Source of the DNA: Methylobacter sp.
Lineage (GTDB): Bacteria; Pseudomonadota; Gammaproteobacteria; Methylococcales; Methylomonadaceae
Direction of reading: 5' to 3'
Assembly (NCBI GenBank): GCA_030684815.1
Contig: JAUXXQ010000207.1
Span: 1 to 37,349 of the forward strand
Length of the DNA: 37,349 bases
The position numbers were made by a program, and so were the translations under genes. The number at the start of each line of letters is the position of its first letter. The stretch's first letter is position 1. This document shows, piece after piece, positions 9,221 through 17,517 of the stretch. Under the pieces are notes generated by a model. It did no database searches. It had not been told where the DNA came from and worked only from the letters and a program-made list of their open reading frames with translations.

Positions 9221-10231
9221 TTAATCAGGATAACCTAACGGATTTTGTTTTTGCCAGTTCCAGCTGTCCCTGCACATGGCCTCAATATCGCGCCCCGCTT
9301 TCCAGTTCAGTTCCCGCTCCGCTTTGGCGGGGTCGGCATAGACCTCGGCAACATCGCCAGCCCGGCGGGGAGCAATGCAGTAAGGCACTGCGCAGCCCGA
9401 AGCCCGTTCAAAAGCCCGCACCATCTCCAACACACTGTAGCCGCGCCCAGTACCCAGGTTAAACACATGGACGCCCGTTTGCTGCCGCAGCCAGGCCAAG
9501 GCGCGCACGTGGCCTTCTGCCAGATCCATCACATGGATATAATCGCGCACACCGGTGCCGTCGACAGTGGCGTAATCATCGCCAAACACTGTCAATTGCC
9601 CGCGTCGCCCGACCGCAACTTGGCTCACATAAGGCATTAGGTTATTGGGGATGCCACTAGGATCCTCGCCTATAGTGCCGCTGATGTGGGCACCCACCGG
9701 GTTGAAATAGCGCAGCAGCGCAATGCGCCATGTTTTATCCGAATGCGCCAAATCGGTATAAATCTGCTCCACCATCAGCTTGGAGCCGCCATAAGGGTTG
9801 GTTGCGCCGGTCGGGAAATCTTCGCGTATCGGTAAGCTGGCAGGGTCGCCGTAAACAGTGGCAGAGGAACTAAACACCAGCATCTGTATGCCGAACTCCG
9901 CCATCATTTCGGCCAAAACCACACTGCCGGACACGTTGTTGTCGTAGTAATCCAACGGTTTTTTCACCGACTTGCCCACCGCCTTTAAACCGGCAAAATG
10001 AATCACCCCATCAATGGAATGTCGGCCAAAAACCTGCCGCAGCACCTCGCGGTCGCGCACATCGCCCTGTATCAACGGCACTGCCTTGCCGGTGATGGCT
10101 GCAACCCGCAGCAAAGACTCGGCTTTGCTGTTACAAAAATTATCCAGCACCAATACTTCATAGCCTGCCTGCAGCAAAGCTACGCAAGTATGGCTACCAA
10201 TATATCCGGCTCCGCCAGTGACTAAAATCAT
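9221..10231 (-). CDS. galE: UDP-glucose 4-epimerase GalE
   Basis: This 336-aa short-chain dehydrogenase-fold enzyme interconverts UDP-glucose and UDP-galactose for surface polysaccharide synthesis and galactose use. The NAD-binding glycine motif is at the N-terminus (G6-x-x-G9-x-x-G12 in VTGGAGYIGSH). The catalytic serine lies in SSSATVYG (about 121-128), and the tyrosine/lysine pair is Y147 and K151 in NPYGGSK. VRDYIHVMDLA and the NLGTGRGYSVLE motif near the C-terminus are typical of GalE. Length equals the family norm (about 338). The ATG at 10231 has a GGAG ribosome binding site about nine bases upstream. It is convergent with polA and divergent from the secretion locus. Confidence 0.95.
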   Translation of the reverse strand: MILVTGGAGYIGSHTCVALLQAGYEVLVLDNFCNSKAESLLRVAAITGKAVPLIQGDVRDREVLRQVFGRHSIDGVIHFAGLKAVGKSVKKPLDYYDNNVSGSVVLAEMMAEFGIQMLVFSSSATVYGDPASLPIREDFPTGATNPYGGSKLMVEQIYTDLAHSDKTWRIALLRYFNPVGAHISGTIGEDPSGIPNNLMPYVSQVAVGRRGQLTVFGDDYATVDGTGVRDYIHVMDLAEGHVRALAWLRQQTGVHVFNLGTGRGYSVLEMVRAFERASGCAVPYCIAPRRAGDVAEVYADPAKAERELNWKAGRDIEAMCRDSWNWQKQNPLGYPD

Positions 10232-10325
10232 TGTTTCATCTCCCAGTAAGCAAATATTAAAATAAAAAAACTGTGCATAAAATCACAAATCATAAATAAT
10301 TGATTTGGCTTAATTATAGTTGACT

Positions 10326-10348
10326 GTTGCCGGGTGATTTTCGGCAAC
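10326..10348. repeat. Hairpin in the galE-tssB intergenic region
   Basis: Seven-base arms gttgccg and cggcaac flank a nine-base loop. It lies next to a TATAAT on the minus strand and could be an operator or part of a leader; nothing more can be said. Confidence 0.35.
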
Positions 10349-10473
10349 CTTAGGTACGTCATGCCCTATAAAGCCCTTGATTTATTTTGATTATCATCTA
10401 TCTTTTTTTTCCGTTAGGTGCGTTGTTGCTGCGCATCTCCTGCCATCAGGGTAACTGAAATGGCGTGAAATAA

Positions 10474-10510
10474 GACGACTTTCAGAGTCGTCCCCTTCGG
10501 GCATGAAGGG
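10474..10510. repeat. Two adjacent small hairpins
   Basis: The first has arms gacgact/agtcgtc (10474-10480 and 10486-10492). The second has arms cccttc/gaaggg (10493-10498 and 10505-10510). No T-run follows. They may be a processed RNA structure or a remnant of a repeat. Confidence 0.4.
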
Positions 10511-10591
10511 CTGCACCAAGGAATCCCCTCGCTTTATACTTTGAACGGTTAAGTTTTCAGCTTATGTGAGGCGAAAAAAATGCCGAACTGC

Positions 10592-10623
10592 AGACCTTCC
10601 AGAGCTTTAAAAACTTGGAAGGT
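10592..10623. repeat. Dispersed palindromic repeat, short derivative D
   Basis: This 32-base stretch begins with agaccttccag and ends with ttggaaggt, the same tips as copies A-C, but has a different and much shorter middle. It is probably an internally deleted or independently formed member of the same family. Confidence 0.55.
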
Positions 10624-10658
10624 ATAACTCGCAACATTTTGAAAGATAAAGCTTTCAG

Positions 10659-10682
10659 TTTTTTGGTTTTTTGGTTTTTTGG
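10659..10682 (+). repeat. Three tandem 8-base units (ttttttgg)
   Basis: Three perfect copies of ttttttgg stand in a row about 225 bases before tssB. Such tracts are prone to slippage and could vary between strains; any effect on expression is speculative. Confidence 0.6.
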
Positions 10683-10905
10683 CGCGGAATAGCTGCCGCT
10701 GATTGCAAAAAACGAAAACCTGAACGTTTAAAGTATCGCTAGGGGGAGATGCCAATAACCATAGTATCCTGTCCTGCTGGATGTCTATACGTAGTTTTAC
10801 TTAGCCAAGTGGTTGCATGGCGCATAATCAAGGACTAGAATCGGCCTGTAAACACTTCCCTAGTCAGGGTCAAACTTACAATTTCTGTTATCTGCGGAGA
10901 AAAAA

Positions 10906-11436
10906 ATGGCAATACAAGACGAAATCCCAAAATCACGATTAACCTTACGTTATAAAACTGAAGTTAATGGCCAGCCAGAAGATATTACCTTGCCGATGCG
11001 GTTGCTGATTACCGGTGACTTTTCGCAAGGGTCATCCAATGACCGTATAGTTGACCTTGATGAAAGACGCATACGCAATTTAGACGGGACTAATACCGAC
11101 CAAGTCATGAAAGATATGGGCATGAGCCTAAGTTTTACGGTTGAAAACAAAATTGATGGCGGTGAAGAAGAAGACCTACAAATATCACTCCCCATCGACT
11201 CGATAAAATCTTTTTCTCCCGACCAAGTGGCGCAGCATGTCCCTAAGCTAAAAGGCCTACTCGCTTTGAAAACCTTAATCGGGGAAATGCTGTCTAACGT
11301 GGATAACCGCAAGGAGCTGCGTAAGCTGATGGATGAGCTAATGAGCAACCCCGAAAGCCTGGAAAAAGTGCTGGCCGATTTGAAAGGCTTTGAAAGCCTC
11401 AAGTTGCCAAATGCCGCCGAAACTCCCATCAACTAG
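10906..11436 (+). CDS. tssB: T6SS sheath small subunit TssB (VipA)
   Basis: This 176-aa protein pairs with TssC to form the contractile sheath. It has the TssB order: a basic N-terminus, then LRYKTEVNGQPEDITLPMRL, the LLITGDFSQ strand, the segment with DRRI-like spacing (DLDERRIRNLDGTN), the FSPDQVAQHVPKL motif and a helical C-terminus. The ATG is preceded by a good ribosome binding site (gcggag). It opens the secretion locus after a long intergenic region and is followed by tssC after 18 bases, which is the usual gene order. Confidence 0.93.
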   Translation: MAIQDEIPKSRLTLRYKTEVNGQPEDITLPMRLLITGDFSQGSSNDRIVDLDERRIRNLDGTNTDQVMKDMGMSLSFTVENKIDGGEEEDLQISLPIDSIKSFSPDQVAQHVPKLKGLLALKTLIGEMLSNVDNRKELRKLMDELMSNPESLEKVLADLKGFESLKLPNAAETPIN

Positions 11437-11454
11437 AATATTAGGAATACTATT

Positions 11455-12999
11455 ATGTCTGATGACAATGCCCCAACCCCCGCAGCCCCTGCAACTACTG
11501 CCGTTAGCACGGTAGCCGATGAAGCCAGTGAGGCGCTGGATATAAAGCGTTTCTTATCAAGTATGAGGCTTAATCCGGATATTTCTGAGCCTGTCCCCAT
11601 GATTTCCAATAACCTGGAAACCGTCGCTGAAGATATTCGCGATGAGGATCGCTTCATTTCAGGAATGGCCGCCGTGTTGATGAATATCGATTCTGAGACC
11701 GGCAAATTTGACAAAGGGGCGGTACAAAGCCTGATCGCCCGTATTGATGACTTGGTCAACGCCCAATTAAACGAAATCATTCACCACGAAAACTTTAAGC
11801 GCATGGAGTCGGATTGGCGCTCATTAAATGATTTGATCCTCACCACCAATTTTAAGGCTGACGTCATGATCGATATTATCGATGTCAGCAAGGATGAGTT
11901 GTACGACGATTTCGACAGCAATGCCGTTGATATTACTGGCAGCGCCTTGTTTAAAAAAGTCTATTTGGCCGAATACGACCAATATGGCGGCAAACCTTAT
12001 GGCTGTATTGTAGGCCTCTACGAAACCGAACATACCCCCCGCGATGAATTTTGGCTAAGGATCATGGGCAAAATTGCCTCTGCCAGCCACGCGCCTTATA
12101 TCGGCGCGGTTTCCCCCAAATTCTTCGGCTGCCAAAACATCGAAGAATTGTCTGCCATCAAAGACCTTGAAGGCATGATGAACCATCCCCGTTTTGGTTC
12201 ATGGAACAAACTCAGGGAGTCGGAAGCGGCGGCTTATATTGGCTTGACCCTGCCCCGCTACATTTTGCGCCAACCTTACGACCCAGAGACCAACCCTTGC
12301 GGCAGGGGCGATTTCACCTTTAAAGAAGACGTCCGTGGCGACAACAGTGCCGATTACCTGTGGGGAAGCGCCACCATTTTGTTCGCGCAAAATATGATCC
12401 GCTCCTTTGCGACCTCCGGATGGTGCCAATATCTTCGCGGCCCCAAAGGCGGCGGTTTGGTAACCGGGTTGCCGGTGCACATGTTCAATATCCGCGGCGA
12501 AGAGGAAATGAAAATTCCTGTGGAAATGGTCATTCCCGATTACCGCGAACTTGAATTCGCCAACGCGGGTTTCATGCCCCTGATTTACCGGAAAGGCACG
12601 GCTGATGCGTGTTTTTTCAGCTGCCAATCATTGAAAAAATCTAAAAAATTCAAAGACCCCAAAGATTCAGAAAACTCCCAACTGGTGACCAACCTTTCCT
12701 ACACCTTGTCGATTACCCGGATTGCCCATTATGTCAAAAGCATCATGCGCGACAATATTGGTAGCAGCGCCGATGCGGTCTACATAGCAAATACACTTAA
12801 TGCCTGGATGTTCCGTTATGTGACCACCGTCGTTAATCCGGATGATTTGACCTTACGTTATTATCCGTTCAAAGCGGCATCCGTATCCGTAGCAGACCGT
12901 CCTGGAATGATCGGCTGGTACGATTGTCAGATTTCCGTGCTGCCGCATATACAATTCGAAGGGATGGATGTCGAGTTGCGTTTAGACGCACGTTTGTAA
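11455..12999 (+). CDS. tssC: T6SS sheath large subunit TssC (VipB)
   Basis: This 514-aa protein is the second sheath subunit, shed and recycled by the TssH ATPase. Family features include an N-terminal acidic region, IDDLVNAQLNEIIHHENFKRMESDWRSL near residues 90-120 (cited here as position only beyond the core WRSL), GMMNHPRFGSWNKLRESE, PYIGAVSPKFFGC, and the LTLPRYILRQPYDP motif of the core. The C-terminal handshake strand is VLPHIQFEGMDVELRLDARL, which replaces the usual PHFQLE..DVSLRLVA form with modest changes. Length fits the family (about 490-510). It directly follows tssB. Confidence 0.93.
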   Translation: MSDDNAPTPAAPATTAVSTVADEASEALDIKRFLSSMRLNPDISEPVPMISNNLETVAEDIRDEDRFISGMAAVLMNIDSETGKFDKGAVQSLIARIDDLVNAQLNEIIHHENFKRMESDWRSLNDLILTTNFKADVMIDIIDVSKDELYDDFDSNAVDITGSALFKKVYLAEYDQYGGKPYGCIVGLYETEHTPRDEFWLRIMGKIASASHAPYIGAVSPKFFGCQNIEELSAIKDLEGMMNHPRFGSWNKLRESEAAAYIGLTLPRYILRQPYDPETNPCGRGDFTFKEDVRGDNSADYLWGSATILFAQNMIRSFATSGWCQYLRGPKGGGLVTGLPVHMFNIRGEEEMKIPVEMVIPDYRELEFANAGFMPLIYRKGTADACFFSCQSLKKSKKFKDPKDSENSQLVTNLSYTLSITRIAHYVKSIMRDNIGSSADAVYIANTLNAWMFRYVTTVVNPDDLTLRYYPFKAASVSVADRPGMIGWYDCQISVLPHIQFEGMDVELRLDARL

Positions 13000-13039
13000 T
13001 ACCGAACCTAACAATCCTTAATTTTGAGAGAGAATTACT

Positions 13040-13618
13040 ATGGCATCTACACAACATAATTGCAGTATAAGACAGGGCTTCAACTTTGAGAAAGACGCCC
13101 AAGTATTGGTAGGGCATGTTGTCACCATGAAAATTGGCACGCAAGATTTAGAGGCCGACATCAATGTGACCGACCCCACCAACTTTGGTGTGGACAACAA
13201 CCTTGACATCGTCGGCGTCATTTCCGACATTTCCTGGCAAGGCGGCTATGCAGACCCGGTCTACATTGGTTTTAATGTCAGCAATGAAAATGCGAAACTG
13301 GTCAGCATTATGAAACACACCGACTTATCAGACACCACGGTAGTCTTTAAGTTCACGGTTTATAGCTACGACCCCGTTGCCAAAAAGTATTATCTGGCTT
13401 TCCATTCCGATGACACCGATATGAAGGGACTGGTCTTTAAACAGGGCGGCGAATTGGCTCTTGATATTGCTGCCGACCCCGACCCTACAGTTGTTTCACC
13501 GCTGAATTATCAGCTGCACATAGGCATTATGCCCGAGGAAGAAGCCCAGACCCTTAAACTGGCTGTTTCCGATACGGATAAATTCGTTAAAACCTGGGGC
13601 GTTTCGGTATCTACCTAA
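13040..13618 (+). CDS. Putative Hcp-like tube protein, divergent (assigned by position)
   Basis: This 192-aa protein sits right after tssB-tssC, where Hcp often lies, and no canonical Hcp occurs elsewhere in the locus. The sequence is rich in beta-prone stretches (VLVGHVVTMKIG, VVFKFTVYSYDP, GGELALDIAA) and ends with DTDKFVKTWGVSVST. That is compatible with the two-sheet fold shared by Hcp and phage tail-tube proteins, but I do not see the usual Hcp signature motifs. It is longer than typical Hcp (about 160-170 aa). The ribosome binding site is GAGAGA upstream of ATG 13040. The tube role is inferred from context; a secreted or scaffold protein is also possible. Confidence 0.6.
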   Translation: MASTQHNCSIRQGFNFEKDAQVLVGHVVTMKIGTQDLEADINVTDPTNFGVDNNLDIVGVISDISWQGGYADPVYIGFNVSNENAKLVSIMKHTDLSDTTVVFKFTVYSYDPVAKKYYLAFHSDDTDMKGLVFKQGGELALDIAADPDPTVVSPLNYQLHIGIMPEEEAQTLKLAVSDTDKFVKTWGVSVST

Positions 13619-13663
13619 ATCCCTTATTGACCGCACCATAAGCCTCGAGGCCTTAATTAACTT

Positions 13664-14914
13664 ATGTACAATCGCCTATCACGAGTTTTGTGGACGATGG
13701 GCCAGGCGTTATTGCCCGGACACCTGCGTGCCTTGGAAGAATCCCTGCTGGCTGACAGTGCGTTGCGCTCTAGTCGGCAGGAGGCACCCGGTTATGGGCT
13801 GTACCGTTTGCGCTGGAACGAAACCTTGTTACCCGAAGGCGTGCTGTCTTTGGAAGAGATGACCTTGGTGTTGTTTTCAGGCTTGTTGGTCGAGCTGAAG
13901 TCGAATGCACAGATAACGCCACTCAACCTTAATATCCCCGGCACGACTTTGTTGCCGGTTTATGTACACGTGCGCAGCCGTGCTGAGGACAGCGGCGAGC
14001 CTGATGCAGCCCAACCGACCATTAAGCGTGATAATGTCAGTTGTTGGCTTTGGGCGCTGGAGCTTTCCACCGAACAAGAAAACCCCGACACCCTGGAAAG
14101 TTTCCATTTGGCCGACTTTGAAAAACAACCCGATGGCCTCTGGCGGCTTTCGACCCGCTATATTCCGCCGTTGGTGTGCTTAGGCTCCGTGCCTTTTTTA
14201 AAAGATGAATTGACCTTGTTGACCAACAAGCTTGATGCCTACCAATATCAGTTGACCCAAGAAATTGCCGCCATTTATCTGTCCGGCACGCATTTGGTAA
14301 GCGCCAAGCAATGTCTAAAAAATGTTGTGCAAATGCAGCGTTTTCTCGCCAATCTATTTGCCCAAATTTCCCCGCACCCTTACACGGTGTACGAGAAATT
14401 AAAGCACTTTTATGTCGAATTATGCTTCTACCATAACACCCCCGCGCAATTTGCCACAGCGCCCTACCGCCACGAGCAACTTGCCGATGTGTTCCGTGAA
14501 ACGCTTGAACCTTTAAATGACCAGTTACAGCTGAGCCAGCTGCGCTCGCCCTATTTGCCATTTACTGTATCCGGCGGCCTTGTGCGTGCCAATCTGCCCG
14601 ACTCAGTCCGTGAGGCAAAACAAATTTACTTGCTGGTCCAAAAAAGCGGCGCCACCAAAGCCCTCAATCTTGACGGCCTTAAAATTGCGGCGGTCTCACG
14701 CATTTCAATCGTGCACAAATTTTATTTGCAGGGAATCCCTTGCAAACACATGGCGCGCCCGCCGTTCCAGAATTCTTTCGGCCCGGAGGTGGAGGTTTAC
14801 CAGCTCAGCCTCGGCGATGAATGGGATTATGCACTGGATGAACAGGCAGTCGGTTTCTACGAAGACCCTAAATTTACCGAAGAAAAATTTTTCCTTTATT
14901 GGAGATCAGTCTGA
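13664..14914 (+). CDS. tssK: T6SS baseplate protein TssK
   Basis: This 416-aa protein links the baseplate wedge (TssFG) to the membrane complex. It starts with a form of the TssK opening (LWTMGQALLPGHLRALEESL, where canonical members have W..G..L.PQHFQ..D). The YGLYRLRWNE segment follows, then VPFLKDELTLLTNKLDAYQYQL at about residues 182-203 (family region, cited by its ends) and a C-terminal receptor-binding-like domain containing FTVSGGLVRANLP and IPCKHMARPP. Length is a little below the usual 440. The stop overlaps the start of tssE by one base, indicating translational coupling. Confidence 0.88.
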   Translation: MYNRLSRVLWTMGQALLPGHLRALEESLLADSALRSSRQEAPGYGLYRLRWNETLLPEGVLSLEEMTLVLFSGLLVELKSNAQITPLNLNIPGTTLLPVYVHVRSRAEDSGEPDAAQPTIKRDNVSCWLWALELSTEQENPDTLESFHLADFEKQPDGLWRLSTRYIPPLVCLGSVPFLKDELTLLTNKLDAYQYQLTQEIAAIYLSGTHLVSAKQCLKNVVQMQRFLANLFAQISPHPYTVYEKLKHFYVELCFYHNTPAQFATAPYRHEQLADVFRETLEPLNDQLQLSQLRSPYLPFTVSGGLVRANLPDSVREAKQIYLLVQKSGATKALNLDGLKIAAVSRISIVHKFYLQGIPCKHMARPPFQNSFGPEVEVYQLSLGDEWDYALDEQAVGFYEDPKFTEEKFFLYWRSV

Positions 14915-15288
14915 TGGCGCTGCTGCTTAAACTGGCAGGCAAAAAGGCTACAACCAACGCCGATGACGCTGAACTCAACAGCATCATTGCCAACCTGAAC
15001 AATGTGCTGGGCAGCAAACGCGACTATGGCTTTTTTTTGCAAAAATTTGGCCTGTCCGACTATAAATATCTGGGTAGCAGCGATTATGTCGCAAAGGCGC
15101 TCATCGCCGAAATCACTGAAAATATCGAACTCTTTGAGCCTAGGATAGTGTTGAACGAGATTGTCCAGATCAAGCATGACCGGCTTTTTCATCTGGCTTT
15201 TCGCCTGGACTGCAGGGTGCGCAACAAGCCCCACACCATAAAGCTCTTTCTGAACCCGGCACTTAACCGTTATCAGGTCCAGTTATGA
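14914..15288 (+). CDS. tssE: T6SS baseplate protein TssE (gp25-like)
   Basis: This 124-aa protein has the gp25/lysozyme-like baseplate fold that helps start sheath assembly. It carries the hallmark FEPRIVLNEIV at about residues 75-85 and the preceding ALIAEITENIELFEPR helix. I take ATG 14914, which overlaps the tssK stop (TGATG) and has GGAG about ten bases upstream; an in-frame TTG at 14899 would add only five residues. The stop overlaps the next start by four bases (ATGA), so tssK, tssE and the hub gene are coupled. Confidence 0.88.
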   Translation: MALLLKLAGKKATTNADDAELNSIIANLNNVLGSKRDYGFFLQKFGLSDYKYLGSSDYVAKALIAEITENIELFEPRIVLNEIVQIKHDRLFHLAFRLDCRVRNKPHTIKLFLNPALNRYQVQL

Positions 15289-16922
15289 GCAGTTTTACCG
15301 AAGATTTAACGGTTACCTTGGTCGTGACCATTGCCGGCCAGGCCCATACCATTCCAGCCGGCAATGTCAAATCCCTGGAACTTAAACTGACCCCTTACGG
15401 TTTTAACGGTAAGGTCAGTTTTGTGGTGTATAGCGAAAAGTCAACCGACGCGCTGTTTACCCCCCTATCAACGCAAAATGATTTAATCGAAGTGGCATTG
15501 ACGGTAAAGACTTATACCACTGACACATCCACCGTGATCACCCCGCTTAGTTTAAGCGGGTTAGTCACCACCCGGGGATTTGTAGAGCAGACCCTGAGCA
15601 ATATCCTAAAAACCCAGACCCTTATGCTGCACCGGCATTACCAGCTGGAATTTGCCGACTCCGCCCAGGTGTTATGGACGCAGCATTATCCCTGCGACCT
15701 GTTGACGGACACCACATTGAAGGCGCTGATTACCGCGCACAACAGTGAAAAAATAGAGCTGTCGTACGATTGGACTGTCCTCGACACAACCCATCCTGTA
15801 CTGTCCCTGTCTTTGGGCGCGCCAGGCAACACGGCGAGTTTTTACGATTATTTGATCTGGCTAGTCGATAGCAACAATGGCGTTTTCAGCTATGACTACA
15901 CCACCAAAAAATACTCCCTCAGTGCCACAAAAACTCAGTCCGGCACCGCCCAGTCGTTAAAGCCTTTAGACGTTGGGGCGTTCGGCGTCAACTTTCCTGA
16001 AATCCATCGCCATCAGCCCAATGTCCTGAATGCTTATTCGGAAAGCCCGTTAAATACCGCCATCACCAATGCGGACGTGGCCAGCCCCATCCGCCGCGAT
16101 TATATTGCGCGCTACCCGATTGCCGCAGACATGCAAGCACGGGTCACGCTGGAAACTGCAAGGTTAAAGCAACCTTTGCACGAGGTCTGGGTGGAATACA
16201 AGCAATTTCCAACACAGCTTACCCCGCCGGGTAAATTGGTCGATTTTAAGGGCTCCTCTGCTTGGAATGCGTCATTATTTGTTTATGCCAACACCTATCA
16301 GGTAAAAGAATGGCGCTTAAAGGCATCTTCGGTGAATCAGGAGTTAACCCTCGACCTTAATAACACCCACAGCCGTTATGAGGTGGAACATAGCCTGATA
16401 CTGAACAGCAGTTTGGAAACGAACGTGGCTTTGCCGCCCTATACGCTGCCGGTTTACCCTTTTTTTGTGGAAGGCAAGGTGGTCAGCGAACAAGGTGAGG
16501 AGACCGACGCGACTTACCAGTTTTATACCGACGAAGACACCTCGACCAATTATTACCAGATCAAGATCCCTTTGTGGGCTGATAAAAAAATACGCGCCGC
16601 CTACCAACCGAATATGGACACAGGGCAATTTTATTTCCCCCCTTATAAAAATGCCCGGGTATTGGTCGGTTTAAATTTTAATAGTGCGGAGATTGTCCAA
16701 TTCCTTGACTGGGGCAGCGGCACCGCTTTACCAATGGATTCGCAAGGGAACCAAGTGGTCATGGGCAAATCAAAGACCAGCCAGAACATTATCAAGCACA
16801 GCTATGTGGACAGTAAGCCTGAATTGCAAATTCAACGCACTGAAGATAAGGATACTGAACTGTTGCAGTTCTCCACGGGCTATATCATTTTGCAAACCCA
16901 GAAAAAAGAAGATGAGGGCTAA
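15285..16922 (+). CDS. VgrG-like hub protein (gp27-like plus gp5 OB domain), lacking the beta-helix tail
   Basis: This 545-aa protein resembles a divergent VgrG. The N-terminal ~370 residues show the hub-like mix of beta-rich halves (LTVTLVVTIAGQAHTI; SLELKLTPYGFNGKVSFVV; and the NVLNAYSESPLNTAI region). Residues about 385-480 look like the gp5 OB fold (YPFFVEGKVVSEQ, YYQIKIPLWADKKI, YFPPYKNARVLVGLNF, and the VQFLDWGSGTALP turn). It ends soon after, where ordinary VgrGs continue into a long beta-helix; that part appears to be the next gene, two bases downstream. It is coupled to tssE by a four-base overlap. The likely role is a trimeric hub on top of the tube. The VgrG call is based on fold-like patterns and position. 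Confidence 0.7.
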   Translation: MSSFTEDLTVTLVVTIAGQAHTIPAGNVKSLELKLTPYGFNGKVSFVVYSEKSTDALFTPLSTQNDLIEVALTVKTYTTDTSTVITPLSLSGLVTTRGFVEQTLSNILKTQTLMLHRHYQLEFADSAQVLWTQHYPCDLLTDTTLKALITAHNSEKIELSYDWTVLDTTHPVLSLSLGAPGNTASFYDYLIWLVDSNNGVFSYDYTTKKYSLSATKTQSGTAQSLKPLDVGAFGVNFPEIHRHQPNVLNAYSESPLNTAITNADVASPIRRDYIARYPIAADMQARVTLETARLKQPLHEVWVEYKQFPTQLTPPGKLVDFKGSSAWNASLFVYANTYQVKEWRLKASSVNQELTLDLNNTHSRYEVEHSLILNSSLETNVALPPYTLPVYPFFVEGKVVSEQGEETDATYQFYTDEDTSTNYYQIKIPLWADKKIRAAYQPNMDTGQFYFPPYKNARVLVGLNFNSAEIVQFLDWGSGTALPMDSQGNQVVMGKSKTSQNIIKHSYVDSKPELQIQRTEDKDTELLQFSTGYIILQTQKKEDEG

Positions 16923-16924
16923 AA

Positions 16925-17512
16925 ATGGCTTTAGTGTGCAAAATTGAATTATGCCAAACAAAAGGGATTACCCTGACCGTCATCAACAAGGACGGCAAGA
17001 TCACCCAAACCGCGACATTTGACGGCACCGATATTACCCTGACCTGTAAAGGCGAAAACGATACCAGCACGATCACGCAGAAAACCGACAGCATAACGGT
17101 CGATTGCAAGGATTTTATCGTCAATGCGGAAAGCATCACCTGCAAATCGACCAAGGACACGCTGCATGAGGCCACCGGCACCTTTACCATCAACAGCACC
17201 AAGAAGGCCACCTTCAAATCATCAGTGGACATGGACGTTACCGCCGCAACAAAGCTAAACCTGGAAGCGACCGATTTTGTCGCCAGCGCAAGCAACAGCG
17301 CGAAAGTGACGGCCCTTACCTCAACCCTAAACGGTGACAATAAAGCCAACGTAACCGGCTTGGAACTGGCGCTTACCGGAACCACCAACGCCAGCCTGAA
17401 GGGCGCTATGGTCAAGGTGGCAGCCGATACCACCATGAATGTCGAAGGGCTAACAACCACGGTCAAAGGGCAACTCACCAATATCCAGGGCAGCCTGGTC
17501 AAACTTGGGTAA
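16925..17512 (+). CDS. Stand-alone beta-repeat spike protein (VgrG C-terminal-like)
   Basis: This 195-aa protein consists almost entirely of short, Thr/Lys/Asp-rich beta repeats (for example ITLTCKGENDTSTITQKTD, ATFKSSVDMDVTAATKLNL, ASLKGAMVKVAADTTMNV). It has the look of the triple-stranded beta-helix that forms the tip of gp5/VgrG. It ends GSLVKLG, a common ending of such spikes before the PAAR cap. The start is two bases after the hub gene stop, so the two probably make equimolar product and assemble together. Cysteines at residues 5, 10, 41, 61 and 73 are a small oddity. The spike function is inferred from sequence character and position. Confidence 0.65.
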   Translation: MALVCKIELCQTKGITLTVINKDGKITQTATFDGTDITLTCKGENDTSTITQKTDSITVDCKDFIVNAESITCKSTKDTLHEATGTFTINSTKKATFKSSVDMDVTAATKLNLEATDFVASASNSAKVTALTSTLNGDNKANVTGLELALTGTTNASLKGAMVKVAADTTMNVEGLTTTVKGQLTNIQGSLVKLG

Positions 17513-17517
17513 GGCAG

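Larger units (their letters stand above)
10232..10905. other. 674-base intergenic region between galE and the T6SS locus
   Basis: No credible gene is seen. The region should contain the divergent promoters of galE and the secretion locus. On the minus strand a perfect TATAAT lies at 10313-10318, about 82 bases from the galE start, but no good -35 box stands at the right distance. Hairpins lie at 10326-10348 and 10474-10510, a short relative of the dispersed repeat at 10592-10623, and a tttttt-gg triplet at 10659-10682. I do not see a convincing sigma-54 (GG-N10-GC) promoter before tssB. Confidence 0.6.

Noticed and set aside
5823-10623. CRISPR array
   Set aside because: The repeats are few, widely spaced and palindromic over long stretches, with no regular spacers and no cas genes.
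10549-10755. 68-codon minus-strand frame before tssB
   Set aside because: It reads through the ttttttgg tract and the hairpin, giving low-complexity sequence; no sign of a gene.
10801-10905. Sigma-54 promoter before tssB
   Set aside because: No GG-N10-GC pair with proper flanks could be found, although many T6SS operons use one.
16900-16930. Frameshift splitting a normal vgrG
   Set aside because: The second gene has its own ATG in a compact arrangement and the first ends at a natural domain border; without relatives a frameshift is not excluded but is less likely.
16885-17502. 205-codon minus-strand frame opposite the spike gene
   Set aside because: It is antisense to a compact operon gene; its Val/Ser-rich product mirrors the Thr/Asp-rich repeats of the plus strand and it has no ribosome binding site.
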